A DNA stretch of 64,000 bases from assembly GCA_029721435.1 (NCBI GenBank), contig CM056583.1, forward strand, positions 47,955,120-48,019,119, in the 5' to 3' direction. Positions 1 to 11,495 of the stretch are shown here, in pieces. Each line of letters starts with the position of its first letter. The stretch's first letter is position 1. The notes under the pieces are model-generated. The model saw only the letters and a program-made list of their open reading frames with translations. It did not search any database and was not told the DNA's origin. Source of the DNA: Gymnothorax reevesii (taxonomy: Eukaryota; Chordata; Actinopteri; Anguilliformes; Muraenidae). The position numbers and the translations under genes were made by a program.

Positions 1-67
1 GACCTCGTCATGATTACACCAACAAAATCAGGCTACAGTTTGCATACAGTCTTACTCACAAGTGAGC

Positions 68-197
68 TAGTTGGCTACCAAGCCAGCAATAGTATCCACC
101 TTTTTCCCACGTCCCATGATCCTTTGTGCGAATTCTGGGCCTAACTTCTGCTGCATCCTGTCACTGAACGGTTTACCAAGGTAGCGGCTCACGTGAA
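68..197 (-). other. Open coding-like segment, unrecognised
   Basis: On the minus strand a frame of about 42 codons stays open, ending at a stop near position 68. It contains a run RYLGKPFSDRMQQKLGPEF and a basic GRGKK patch. The upstream edge could be a splice acceptor at the end of a purine-rich stretch, but this is weak. I do not recognise the family. It may belong with the minus-strand coding-like pieces at 951-1191 and 4151-4397. Confidence 0.22.
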
Positions 198-246
198 TCC
201 TCTTTCTTTTTATTTATTTATTTATTTTTTTAAAAGTGCTTGGAAA

Positions 247-573
247 ATAATGAGGGAACATCACCTTTTAGCCCTCAGACGGGATAAAGTTACAGTACCG
301 CTGCCTTCTACTATTGAAGAATGGGAGAACGGCCTGAGGCAGTGGCCACAGATAAGGAACACTAGCGCATTTGGCTACATTAGCGACTCAGTTGCCACAG
401 ACTGCAAAGCTATGAACAATCTACAAAGCTCTGAGGCATATGCAGTACTTCCACAGCAACAAGGTCAGTCGCGTTTTGTTAAAGAAGGTAGTATATGACC
501 TTATGTACCTTAAAACAGATATACAAGTATTTTCTGAGAATATTTATGAAGGAAACAGTATATTTCTGCTGTA
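247..573 (+). pseudogene. Fragment resembling fish YqaJ/SWIM-type repeat-borne proteins
   Basis: A plus-strand reading begins with a segment rich in LALRRDKVTVPLPSTIEEW and WPQI, then needs one frame change near position 440 to continue through YFHSNKVSRVLLKKV and VYDLMYLKTDIQ before a stop at 571-573. The pattern (WP, then SSEAY, then HSNKV.RVLL, then YLK) resembles, from memory, the central part of YqaJ-nuclease/SWIM-finger proteins that are abundant in fish genomes, often in repeats. Neither the zinc finger nor the nuclease residues are present, so this is a short broken piece. The family assignment is uncertain. Confidence 0.3.
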
Positions 574-950
574 AATATTGCTCTACACACGGAACGTAAT
601 GGATTGTTATACAGAGTAAATTAAGCCATCCGACCATACGAGTCAAATTAGCTCTACTCCAGCCACCTACATTATACGGTATTAAGTTGCTCGCTAATTA
701 AATACTATAATGTAAAACACAGTGAATCCATTTTCCCATACTTTTAATTTTAGAGAAATGAGGCTTGGCGTGCAAGACTATGGTTTGGAACAGAGTAGGC
801 CATTCTCAAATTGTAGTAGAGTATTGCTACTTCTACAGCCTCATCTTAACCTGTAACACCTGAAACCTGAAACACAAGTTACACCGACGAGCATTACCGG
901 ACAAATGCACCAATTTTGCGGTTGCAACCTCCCTAGACATGAAATCATAC
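574..950. other. No gene seen
   Basis: AT-rich DNA with no open frame or repeat that I can support. It lies between the plus-strand fragment and the minus-strand exon and could be intron. Confidence 0.4.
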
Positions 951-1191
951 CTTGTGCTCTCCTGGCACTGCTGTCAAAATGCTTCTGAGGACCAGGGTCT
1001 CCTCTGCAGCGGTCTGTCTGAGCCTTCCCATAAAGTAGGAATCGTCATTTGTCGGCATAATGAAATGAGCACCTAATGTTTTCGGGGGTCTGTTCAAATT
1101 CAGGTTTTTCAGCCAAATTTTGGCTTCCTCTTCTGTACATTGGCGATGGAAACCATTTCGCTGAACACAAGGACAATCCCCTATGTTCTGG
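951..1191 (-). CDS. Possible internal exon of an unrecognised protein
   Basis: A 241-nt minus-strand segment is open over 80 codons and is bounded by an AG (complement of 1192-1193) and by AAG followed by GTATGA (complement of 945-950), a plausible donor. The translation has a CPCVQRNGFHRQC cysteine cluster, then a basic-hydrophobic stretch (AKIWLKNLNLNRPPKTLGAHF), and ends ILTAVPGEHK. Composition and splice edges look like real coding DNA rather than chance. I do not recognise the family. Neighbouring minus-strand open pieces at 68-197 and 4151-4397 could be exons of the same gene or mobile element. Confidence 0.35.
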
Positions 1192-1473
1192 CTGTGTGTT
1201 CAAAACACTGCTGTTCAAACCATAAATTTACTTCCTCTGGTTGTTAGTTCAGCCTCGAACAGCACAATAGGTGCCGGAACTCTGAAGGGACATTTTAAGA
1301 AAAGAAAGTTTTTTTTTTTTAAACAAATTAAAAGAGCTGTAATCTTTAAGTTAACTGAGAAAAACGCAGCAGTTCTTGACTAGCCACTCGCAACTTCTGC
1401 CGGAAGTTGCACCCATGGTCATATCTAGTAGTGCCCTCGGGAATAAGGTGGATAGCTAGCGCGCCAATGTATA

Positions 1474-3008
1474 CTACTCAAAATTTGATAGGGATCATAG
1501 GAATTTTTTTGTTAAATGACATGCAAATTTGGTAACTGCCACTGATGAACAATATATTGGATAAAATGACATGAAGTCAGACACAAAACACATTTGCAAG
1601 TGCATTTAATGACATGAAATGAGCGTGCAGCTGCACACTTTTGGCTTTCACAAACACTTCATGGTTTCACCTCTGACATGTAAAGTGAAAACAGATAGTG
1701 TTCGTTTGATGTTTCATTGCCACAGTTGATGTCAATATCGGGTATGGCCTCCCCTAGCTTGAATGACGGCTTGACAACGTCGGGTCATTCTGTCAATCAG
1801 AACCCGGATGCTTGCAATTGGAATGTTGTTCCATTCTTCTAGAGTTGTGGGTTGTGCCCTACGACCGGAAATGGCGACCTGCAGCATGTTCCACACATGC
1901 TCGATAGGGTTTAGGTCCGGCAAACGCGCGGGCCAGTCCATGCGGACAATTGTCTCCTGCTCTCGGAATTGATTCACCGCCCAGGCACGATGAGGACGGG
2001 CGTTATCATCCATCAAGATGAAATCAGGGCCAACAGCACCAGCGTATGGTCTTACGTACACATTGAGGATCTCATCCCTGTACCGTACCCCTGTCATTGT
2101 CCCTCTCCCCATGACATGCAGGTCTGTTCTGCCGTTCCTGCTTATTCCTCCCCAGACCATAATTGATCCGTCACCATAACGGTCATTTTCGTTGATGCAG
2201 GCATCATTAAATCGCTCGCGTTGTCTTCGCCACACCCGTTGCCTCCTGTCAGTAAAGTCCAAGCAATATCGGGACTCATCAGTAAAGAGAACTGGAGCCC
2301 AATCGTTGTGTATAAGTAACATGAACATGAGCCCAATCCAAATGATCACGCCTATGACGAACGGTCAGAGGGATTCGAACACATGGCCTTCTTGAGTTGA
2401 GGCCGGCCGTATGAAGACGATTCCGTATCTTCTAAGTGGATACCCTGACCCCCAAGGCGTTATGAAGGTCATTTCGTAGGCTGGTGGCTGTCCAGAAAGG
2501 ATGACAGCATGCCTGACGTGTGAGAAAGTGGTCTTGTCATTGTGTAGTCGATGTCTGACGACCACCCCCATGACGTTGTGCTGCTGAACCAAATGTTTGA
2601 TGCCAGTTCCACGCTCTGTTCACAATGCTTTGGCTAACATTAAGTGCATTAGCAACGTGACGTTGTGAGAAGCCATAGTCAAGCATTTCGATGAATCTTC
2701 CCAATTGCTCTGAAGTCAATCGACGTCTAAGACGTTGAGGAGACATTGTTATTGCTAAATGTAATGCAAAAAATTTGGGAACTTCCAAATTTTCACCAAC
2801 AAGGAACACACACATCGGAGTTGAAATGGTGAATTGTTAGTCAAAGCCAAAATGTGAGGCTGCACGCTCATTTAATGTCATGAAATGCACGTGCAAATGT
2901 GTTTTGTGTCTGACTGCATTTATCCAATATATTGCTCATCAGTGGCAGTTACCAAATATGCATGTCATTTCACAAAAATTCCTATGATCCCTATCAAATT
3001 TTGAGTAG
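1474..3008 (-). mobile_element. Tc1/mariner-like DNA transposon, about 1.5 kb
   Basis: Inverted ends are clear: CTACTCAAAATTTGATAGGG at the left edge is mirrored at the right edge (ending GAGTAG at 3008), and TATA flanks both sides (1470-1473 and 3009-3012), consistent with the TA target duplication of the superfamily. The repeat match continues inward (ATGACATGCA, then CCACTGATGA, then ATATTGGATAA). One decayed transposase gene lies on the minus strand. Flanking DNA on both sides carries similar GCTAGC/GCCAAT-type sequence, so the element split a pre-existing repeat-rich stretch. Confidence 0.9.
1732..2746 (-). pseudogene. Tc1-like DD34E transposase, frameshifted
   Basis: The enzyme would cut and paste the surrounding transposon. 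Reading starts at an ATG at 2746 (MSPQRLRRRLT) with a helix-turn-helix region (GFSQRHVANALNVSQSIVNRAW), then changes frame at least twice between about 2540 and 2350. The catalytic half is open from 2349 to 1732 and retains all three acidic residues: D in LFTDESRY, D in MDDNARPH and E in DLNPIEHVW, with 34 residues between the last two (DD34E). It ends ARGGHTRY. Total length of about 338 codons is normal for the family. The N-terminal frameshifts make it inactive. Its C-terminus matches that of the transposase at 44546-45460, so the two elements are related. Confidence 0.88.
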
Positions 3009-3198
3009 TATATTAAGCAACATAGCCAACTGGCTAGCACGCTAAAAAGGCTAAAGTTTGCTTTCAATGCGTACACCGTCATATCATTAGGGAGCTAGTT
3101 GGCTTCCTAGCTAGCAAGCCAAAGTGACATCGAACTGTGTGTCATAGCTAGCATGCCAATATTTTCGTAGGGGTATTGACATGAGTCATGGTAGAATG

Positions 3199-3370
3199 GA
3201 GATAAACCTACAGTTTTTTCTCCCGAGCACTCTGCATCCATTATGGTAGCTTAGATACCTGGAAATTTATATTTGAATCCTCGCGCAATCGCTCCGTTTC
3301 AAATGAAATTTCCAGGTATCCATCCTACGATAAATACCTTGTGATCAATAAAAACCGTAGGTTTATCTCC
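3199..3370. mobile_element. Foldback MITE, 172 bp
   Basis: GGAGATAAACCTACAG at the left edge is mirrored by CCGTAGGTTTATCTCC at the right edge. Inner parts also pair (ACCTGGAAATTT with AAATTTCCAGGT). There is no coding capacity. No convincing target duplication is visible. Confidence 0.7.
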
Positions 3371-4150
3371 TAAATGACAATCCTGAGGTGAGATGATATT
3401 CCATCTACTGCAGCAGATGTGAACTACATGTAAAAGCTAACAGTTTTGCCACGTCGAAACTGCTTGCCCAATGCCTATTGATCGCGTAGATGGCGATTCC
3501 GAACGAGTTATTTTAATGATGTTGATTGTGCTCTGAAATCGCGAGGCGAGCTAAAAAACTTGTGCGACACCATCCATACATACATAAAAAAGGCTTCAGA
3601 GTGCACGTCTCGTCATTCCGTCAAGTGTTAATGCATGCCAAAAGGCTCCCTAGTGCTAGCTTCATGACTCCCAAGTTTTTATCCGAGCAGCTCTGACACG
3701 AGAAGTGATTGGTCATATGTTGCATGTAATATTTGAACTCCGAACCGAAGTGGAGAAAAAAAACTATTTGCAGGCCGGGCTATATTCTCAACTGAGAGAT
3801 CGCCCCAGTTACCGCTTCGCACCAAGCTGGCGACTCGCAGACGGACTGGCCAAGCTTGGAACCCTCTTCGGTCAGAATCGGTTGAGGGAAATCGCTTCGG
3901 TCAGAATCTCTGTTCTAAACTAGCTAAATAAAGTTGTGGCATCACCGACTGTAATAAATAAAAGTACACTCTTCAGGTTTGTATTGAGTTCAAGGCATTC
4001 GACATATGAGACCTCCTTGGGCTGTTCCCAGTATTCTTCGGGATAGTTCAAATCGAGATTGTCCGCACTCGGCAAATGCGTATCTTCTAAGATCACTTCA
4101 GGTTTTCCCAGCGACATAGTACAGCAATGAATTCATTTAGGCTTGGGGTT
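3371..4150. other. Low-information stretch with AATAAA-type signals and a weak minus-strand frame
   Basis: Two polyadenylation-like signals occur on the plus strand near 3926 and 3954. On the minus strand a 65-codon open frame at 3920-4117 begins MSLGKPEVILEDTHLPSADN and is acidic. It lies just downstream of the better supported piece at 4151-4397 and may be part of the same transcript. Nothing else is supported. Confidence 0.25.
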
Positions 4151-4397
4151 TCAATAAAGCCATAATTTTCTTTTATTTACAGTTCCCTTTAGTGAACCAA
4201 ATACACTAATCCACTCATGTTTGGATGCAAGAACAGCTGCATATTTAAGATGAGTTTCTTGCATAATTAAACGTGGTATTTTGAACTGAAGTGGTGTCTT
4301 TGACTTTATCTTCTGTGTCAATGGCAAGAAATACCCATCAGTTATCATGTCTCCACCCAGGAGGAGAGAGAGACATTGTTTTCGAACAGTTTTCCGT
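4151..4397 (-). CDS. Possible exon of an unrecognised protein
   Basis: A minus-strand frame is open from a candidate splice acceptor (AG, complement of 4398-4399) to a stop at 4151. It includes CLSLLLGGDMITDGYF, then PLQFKIPRLIMQETHLKYAA and KHEWISVFGSLKG. The regular hydrophobic and charged pattern looks like true protein sequence, but I do not recognise it. The frame may end earlier at a donor after SLKGT. Possible partners on the same strand are the pieces at 3920-4117 and 951-1191. Confidence 0.33.
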
Positions 4398-5304
4398 CTG
4401 CATTCAAGTCAGCATTCCCACTGTTTCTGGGTTGTAACTCGGAAACTGCTTAAGATATTTAAGAACTGTCTGTGAATATCAATTGGGGGGGGGGGGGGTT
4501 GTGTTGGGATGGGGGGGAGACGTGTCTTATTTTGCTTTAAAAGCAATCTCTAGATCATTTTGTTTGCAACAAGCTGGCTAAAACAATGCCTTACAGCGAT
4601 GATTTGCATTTCCGTTACCACTTAAAGCGAGTTATGCCAAGCCATGCACAAGATGGACTACCTCTGGTGTAGCGCATAGCACAAGGGACCTGCCCTAAAG
4701 TGGGCTGCGGTGTCATCGAAGGGCTTTGTCATAAACTATTGCACAATGCAATAATTTTTTTTTTCTTCTTTATGGGCGAAATACATCACGTCTTTGTCAA
4801 CTGAACCAGTCTGCTCATTCAATTTTGCGCCATTACTTGGTTAGCTTTACTGTCAACAGTCTGGACGCATTCCTCAGCGGAATATTGGACTTGTAGCTGT
4901 AGTTAGTTGCCTCAACACGGATATTGATACGCCACCCGTATCCCTAAAAGAGCTCCGGGTTTGGAGTTTTCATTTTTCAAAAGAGGATTTCATTAGGCTA
5001 CATTCAGGGAAATCTCAACGGTGCATGCTGAAGAGCATTCTTGTACCCAAGAATCAGGTAAAAGAGTGAAACACCTGAGAAAAAGTCTAATATAACATTG
5101 CAGCGCAAACTGATATCGCAGAGGGTCTACGCAGCCACATACTGTGTATCTGTTGTGCTGGTTATAGTAGGGATTTTTTTTATTTTTTATTTTTTTTTTA
5201 TAGACGTGATTCTATGCCAGTGGAAATGACGTTTTGTGAACTGGTGAGAGCTTAACCACAGTATTGAAATGCAGTCTCTGCCGCAAACCACTAAGAGTCT
5301 GACC
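4398..5304. other. Non-coding, with G-homopolymer tracts
   Basis: A run of about 15 G residues near 4484-4498 and a second G7 run at 4512-4518 form a short G-rich patch. T-rich runs lie near 4747 and 5170-5200. No gene is seen. Confidence 0.5.
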
Positions 5305-5662
5305 TAAGGTTGGGCGATATATCGATATTATATCGATATCGTGATTCAAAGTAAAATATCGTCATGGATTTTGACTATCGTAATATCGTGATATGAAATA
5401 AGTGTTGGCTTTTCTGGTTTTAAAAGCTGAATTACAGTAATGGGTTGCATTTTTCTGCACTTGCAAGACTGTTGAAGCTGTTGCCTGCACCTGTTTCATC
5501 GTTATGTCAACATTACTTATAAATGGTTATCGAAAATATTATTGTGTACATATTTTGCAAAAGCACCAACATTTGTCCCGATGATATCGGCAAAATATCG
5601 ATATCGAGGTATTCGGTCACCGATATCGAGATATTAGATTTTGTCCATATCGCCCAGCCCTA
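5305..5662. mobile_element. hAT-type MITE with perfect 8-bp target duplication
   Basis: The left end GGTTGGGCGATAT mirrors the right end ATATCGCCCAGCCC, and the interior is rich in TATCGATATCG palindromes. GTCTGACC flanks both sides (5297-5304 and 5663-5670), an exact 8-bp duplication as expected for hAT transposition. There is no open frame, so it is non-autonomous. The perfect duplication suggests a fairly recent insertion. Confidence 0.9.
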
Positions 5663-7280
5663 GTCTGACCCAAACAGCTGATCGCTATTGCGCGCCTTGC
5701 GGAGGAATACGTCAGTTGGTCAGTTCAAGAGCAACTGTGTTTTTTTCCGAGCAGCTAAAGTGCTGTACTTTTTATTTAAATATAGCGTACAATTGAAATG
5801 GTGTATTATTTTCAGGTAGGACCTCATTTAGGCCACAAAAATACGCCGTTTCTGTGTTTCCGTTCACAACAGCGTATCGCCGAAATTTCCACCCAGCTGT
5901 TATGCCCTGGTGCGGCTACCAGGAGGAGGAGATCGGAGAGCTTTCTACTGCATCCAAGTAGAGGCAATTTGTAGCTCATACAACCCCACTTCAAAAAAAA
6001 GTGAACCATCCCTTTAATATTCCTCTGGAGAGAGAGAGAAGCTTTCATCCACAAACACTCCCAGACTCACACGAAAAAATCTATTTCAACCTTAAAGGCA
6101 TATTTGACAAAGTCAAAATTATGAAAGCAGATTATAAAATGTTTACCAATTACTACTGGAACTTTGTTAAAAAATTACAGAACACTCCCATGTACATGAA
6201 ATAAAGCAACAGCCTGCATAGTCCGCCCAACCTCAAGTCAAACTGATCATTTGGAAACCCAGTGCAGCAGCCCAATTGTACGGAAGTATAGGCTTATTTT
6301 TCCTATTTTTTTTCCCTTTCTGAAAGCAGGGAGGTAGCCCTACAAAAAAAGCAGTTCAATGCAGCATAATCTTCTTAATAGTTTCAGCCAAGGTTAGCAT
6401 GAACTTGTCCTTGAACTGCTGGCTTTGCCAACACAGCTAGTTTGAATTGATACATGAGACCATTCTGCCAGATTATTTTGGCTCCGTATATGCAAGGAGG
6501 TCAATGAATGCACTGGAAACTGAAAAAGTTAAACTAGTGAACAGCTTGAGTCAGCAGAACCCTGTCCTTTGCTTATCAGACTCACTCATGGCGGCAGGTT
6601 ATTCGACAATGCACTGAATTCTATAGAGCATCCATTGAGCCGCTATGTATTACAGCAATGATGGCATCCAGTGCAGGTTTTTCATACTGGATTCCCTCGC
6701 ATACAAAAGTAAATACAGTTGAACAGACTGAACAAATATCACCCATGTAAAGTACTTTGTAGATATTTAAAAAAAAAATTAAAAAAAAGGCAAAGTTAAT
6801 CCCATCACTGAGTTAATCCCATCACTGAGGTCACAGCTTATTTGGAAGGACATAAATAGAGCACAATTTTTGGAGTTATTACACAGAAAAAAGTGGAACT
6901 TTCATAGTTCAAAGGGCCATGAGTAAGATGCAACGCTTTTAACCCAACTGCACAAATACAGACTTAGGCGTCCATAAGCTCTGAAATTTAATTTCTAAAT
7001 AATTCTGTAATCAAATTTCCAAATATATTGCTTCACTGGAATAATTTTTCCTAGTCTCGGTGACATCAATACTGAGTTCTAAAACCTTCAATAGGCTCAT
7101 GCACAACAGGCAAAAATTGACATTATTTGTGTTATGCATCGAGGGGTCAGCCTTTGAACTCAAAGGTAAAAGCTGGCATAAGGATTATAAAGCCATACAT
7201 TCATGCTTTTATTTCATCAACATTAGACCAATAACTACTTATTTACCCGTTTGAATATGAAATCTTTGGACAAACTATTA
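5663..7280. other. No gene seen
   Basis: Mostly AT-rich unique-looking sequence. A 17-nt direct duplication (GTTAATCCCATCACTGA) occurs at about 6796-6829. The segment 5820-6010 has the look of a dispersed repeat (CTTCAAAAAAAAGTGAACCATCC at one edge), but I cannot define both ends. Confidence 0.35.
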
Positions 7281-7895
7281 GTAGTTTGAAATTCAGCAGC
7301 AAGATTGCTCACCAAGACAAATCAAAAGAGCCCATATTACTCCAATCTTTTTTCTGGCCGCCAATTCATTTTACAAACTGATTTAAGAAATTTTATTCAT
7401 TACCTACAAAGCAATTCATGGTCTGGCCCCAGAATAAATCAGTGAGCCGTTAAGTCCTTACTGACTAAATAGATTGCTCAGGTCCTCAAAGCAGGCATTG
7501 CTGGCTGTTCCAGAGTCTAAGTTGAATAAAAGGAGATCAAGCTTTTTCAGATAAGCCTCTATCATTCTGGAATGGCCTCCCAAATAATATTAAAACTGCT
7601 GAGTCATTATCTTCTTTTAAATCCCTTTTAAAGACTCATGTTTATAGACTTGCTTTTTTAACTTAATTCTGTTACAGAATGATTGCTTCTCCGGTTTATT
7701 TTGGGCAAGTCTTTTTATATTCCGTATCTCCATTTTGATGCTTAATTCTCTAAACCTTTTCCACCATAGGCCATGTGTTTATATACATTTCCATTTTTGA
7801 GGTCTTCCTACCCATTTATGGAGCACTTTGTGCAGTATTGCTTGAAAGTTGCGATATAAACAAAATTTATTACATGATTATTTATTGTTATTCAA
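7281..7895 (+). mobile_element. L2-clade LINE, decayed 3' end
   Basis: Reading the plus strand through several stops gives the familiar C-terminal pattern of fish L2-type reverse transcriptases: ARLLTK, then SPYYS and LQSNSWSGPRIN (from an ancestral YKALHGLAPxYI), then VPESKLNKRR and HSGMASQII. The 3' end has GGAGCACTTTGTGCAG, then GATATAAACAAAATTTATTA and short TTATT units, typical of L2 tails. It is 5'-truncated and heavily mutated. Confidence 0.65.
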
Positions 7896-9240
7896 AGTGG
7901 CTTCCACAGCTGAAAAGAACAGTGAAGACTGGTCAGAATTCTTCAGATGACAGCCAGTTAGCTGGTATATCAATGTAAGCTAAAGAATGCAAGAGAACAA
8001 TGAAAATACCCTACAAGAACACTAAGCATTACTTCAAAGAAAAGGATTTAATTCTTAAAAGAAGATGTCCATCATGTGATGATCTGTATATAAAAATTCT
8101 AATAGTCATACCAATAAGCAGACAATTAAAAGGTTGTTGAGCATCGAAGGAAAACATTCTGCTGTTACAGTTATTTAGCCACAGTTCCATACCCTTCATT
8201 ACCAACAATCTAATCACAAAGTAAACATACTAAACTCACCTTGGGCACACAAAAACTGGTCAGAAAGAATGAGGCCAAAGTTTTTATGACCCCTGAATCT
8301 AAGCTTTCCCCTTCTCCATGATCATGACTATATTTGCCTCTCACGAATCACCCTACTTGTGCAACACTGAATATACACAATCCACATGAATTTCAACATA
8401 CCCAGGCAGCATTGGTTTTGACATTTGCCCTTGGGTGAGGGGTGATTAGAAGGTATTTTTAGGGAGATTTTGTGTCATTTGAGACACAGAGGGGAAGCTA
8501 ATATATTTGCCAATACTGAAACCTGGAGATATTAACCAGATGATGATAAATATATTTCATACTTCAAGATATTTCAAGTGGTTTAGCAAACAGAGAATTA
8601 CCGTCTAGGATTTAAATTTCTGAAACCATTCTCAAAGGTATAATTCAGACATTTGCATTGAACACAGAGCAGCAATGTCCTCAGCCTTTCAAAATACAAC
8701 ATTTACATTCCTGGGTCAGAAGGAATGCAATTTCCCTAATCTGTCCCCTCACACACCTAGCATCTGAGATGATCGGACAATATAAGCTTGCTGATTGAGA
8801 AAAATTTTGCTCACAAAATCTTGAAAAGAGCATTCAGTAAGAAGAGTAGAGAGGGAACATGCACACAAACTGACACAAATTAGTAAACAACACTAGTGGC
8901 ACGTTCCAAACAGGAACATTTATAGCAATCAAATCAAATTGAAGGAACAAAATGCTACAAAAAAAAAAAAAGGAGAAGCTTGCATGGATATTTCTTTTGT
9001 CCAAAAGTCATGGGTTAAATAAAGCTTGGCCACTATAAATACAAACTAGGTTGTACCAGGCGCTGTATACCCCCTTGGCATGCATTACAGAGGTCAAAAA
9101 TGATGTCAAAATTGGTCCTTAGACCTTGACATCAAAAAGGCCTCCGGAGACGCCAAATTAGCAGAACCCGTTTAAATTTGAGGGCTGTCCTGACAACAGT
9201 TCGGCAGCTGGAGAAGTGACTAACAGACGGACAGATGGGA
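7896..9240. other. No gene seen
   Basis: No supportable open frame. At 9253-9290 one end of an hAT-like repeat is visible (GGGGTGGGCAATTCTGGTCC), but the opposite end is not found. Confidence 0.35.
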
Positions 9241-9320
9241 GGGACTAGGGCAGGGGTGGGCAATTCTGGTCCTGGAGGGCCAGTGTGTATGCTGGTTTTT
9301 ATTATTACTTTTATTATTAT

Positions 9321-9955
9321 TACTCCAAGGTCAAGGTCAGAAGGTCAAGGTCAATTTTTGGTAAATTTGAAGGGTTGACGAAACCCTTATTTTTTAAGTA
9401 GCTTTGATCGGATCGACTTCAAACTTTGTGTGAATGTAGTTTATGGTCATGCGCTCAGCTGATTAGTTTTTGGTGGCGATCGACCTTGACCTTCATGGTT
9501 CTCGCTGAAGGTCGAAAATTTTTGACCCCAAGGTCAAATTTTGAACTTGCAGGAACTATGTCAAGTAATACCTCATATGAAAGCCCTTGATGACCGCTTT
9601 GCAGATCCATCAAAATCTTTGCGCTCTGACGTCATTTGGTGACGTCATGATGAAAAAACTGTTTTTAACCGGAAATTTTTCTTGAACAATTTTCTCTGCT
9701 CTGCGTGATGCCTGCTCCTTGAGATCTTTTGTACAGTTGCCCAACAACGACTCATCACGATTCCTATTATTTGGGGGACTCCATCAAGGTCAAGGTCCAA
9801 GGTCAAGATCAATTTTTGGTCAATTTGAGGGTTTGACGAAACTGTTATTTTTTTGAGTAGCTTTAATCGGATCGACTTCAAACTTGGTGTGAATGTTGTA
9901 TATGGTCAGGAGCTCGGCCTTGACCTTCATGGTTCTCGCTGAAAGATACCGTTCA
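9321..9955. repeat. AGGTCA-rich direct repeat, two copies
   Basis: Two copies of about 170 bp (about 9330-9500 and 9786-9950) share AATTTTTGGT, GGTTTGACGAAAC, then TCGGATCGACTTCAAACTT and CCTTGACCTTCATGGTTCTC. Each starts with overlapping AAGGTCA hexamers. The arrangement is a diverged direct duplication inside a dispersed repeat of a type common in fish. No coding capacity is evident. Confidence 0.7.
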
Positions 9956-10734
9956 TCCTATGGTTGACATCCTTCATTTTTATAAATTACCTTGACTAAT
10001 TGACCAAATTGGTTGTATACACAAATATAGATTTGTCCATTGATTAGGTCAAAGAAAAATGTTTTATGAAGGAAGACAAGATCAGTCTTTGATGGTCATT
10101 CATGATCATTAAAAAAAAAAAAAAAAAAAGTGCCTGAAATATCAGATTTTATAAATGGTTCGGCTAATTTAGACAATAAACTAATAAAAGGTCAGACGTT
10201 GGTGTGAAAACCAGGGACAGATACGGCCCTCATTGTTGACCTCTGGACGAGGGGATGACAACACCCAATCGGCTAGAATTTGAAGACACAGTACTGCTCA
10301 GGAATACCGTAATAACCACAGGATAGTTTTTCACAACAAAAATTAGCTGACTTAGCCAGTTCACAGCTATGCTAGACTGGCTGGACAGCCGTAGCAAAGT
10401 CGATCATTGACCGTGTAGTTATTAGAAAGTGGGTAAGCATATAAAAATTAAAATTATGCAAGTAATAGTTGACTACAGTCAACAGAAATAACACTTGCAG
10501 AAACACTTGCAGGAATTTTTACTTCAATCACCAACGTGACTGTTGGTCACTGATCAGTGAGGCATGAGGACAACAAGGAGGGTTTTATTTACCCAAAAAA
10601 CAACCAAAATTGACAAAAGCCTAAACTAGGCCTATAAAAGAGGTCAACAAAAAAAGTAACCAAAATATTACCCATTTAACGAGACTTGTAACTGAACAAA
10701 AACTGACCCAACACAACGAAACAGAAGGGATCAA
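9956..10734. other. No gene seen
   Basis: Intron-like AT-rich DNA with an A-homopolymer at about 10111-10129. No open frame or structured repeat can be supported. Confidence 0.4.
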
Positions 10735-11495
10735 ACGTGAATGTGAGAAATTATTTTCACATTGCACGCAATAGAATAAGGCACAGAATTAATTATTGAA
10801 CAGGATTAATTTGAAATAAAGTAATTCAAAGCTCTCAATTTTGGTTTCTTTTGAGCGTCTAAATAGCCTGCAGTGAAGGTGGAAAACATTTTGTTTAAGT
10901 GTATCGAACGTGACTTGGAAATTGTTAACGCATTTGCACACAACGGCCAAATGTGAAACTAGAAATGATGTAGCAAACACATTCAGGCAACTCTGTCACA
11001 TTTCATGGCCACTGAAATTTCAAAATGCGACAAACAAAAATGGTATCTAAATAAATTAGACTGCCAAGCAATTTAAATTGAGCGCATCAATTGTTTGATT
11101 TCAAATTGAGCAAAAATGAGACAGGGGTGAAAGCAATTGTCGAGTAGATAATTTTGAAGACCTTAACATTGCTCGATTCACCACGCAATTAGCCTGAATG
11201 AGTTTTTTGTTAGGTTATTACATTTGGCTGTTGTGAGCGAATGTGATAATTTAAATGTCACATTCGATACACTTAAACAAAATGTTTTCAACCTTCACTA
11301 AGGCAATTTAGACGCTCAAAAGTAACTAAAATCAAGAGCCATGAAATACTTCAAATAAATCTAGTTCAATTATTATTACAAAATGCTAAAAATTTGCAGC
11401 ACAGATTTTCCTGAACATGTTTGCCAAATCTCCGGTGCATTTGTCCATTGCTCGCAATGTGAAAATAATTTCTCTATCACATTCACATTCGAAAT
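10735..11495. repeat. Long imperfect inverted repeat (foldback element)
   Basis: The left arm (about 10735-10990) and right arm (about 11190-11495) pair along most of their length. The clearest block is TCGATACACTTAAACAAAAT on the right, whose complement is at about 10880-10900. Others are TTTAGACGCTCAAAAG and GCAATGTGAAAATAATTTCT. Arms are roughly 80% alike by eye, with a spacer of about 200 bp. There is no transposase frame, so it is probably a non-autonomous foldback transposon. Confidence 0.75.
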
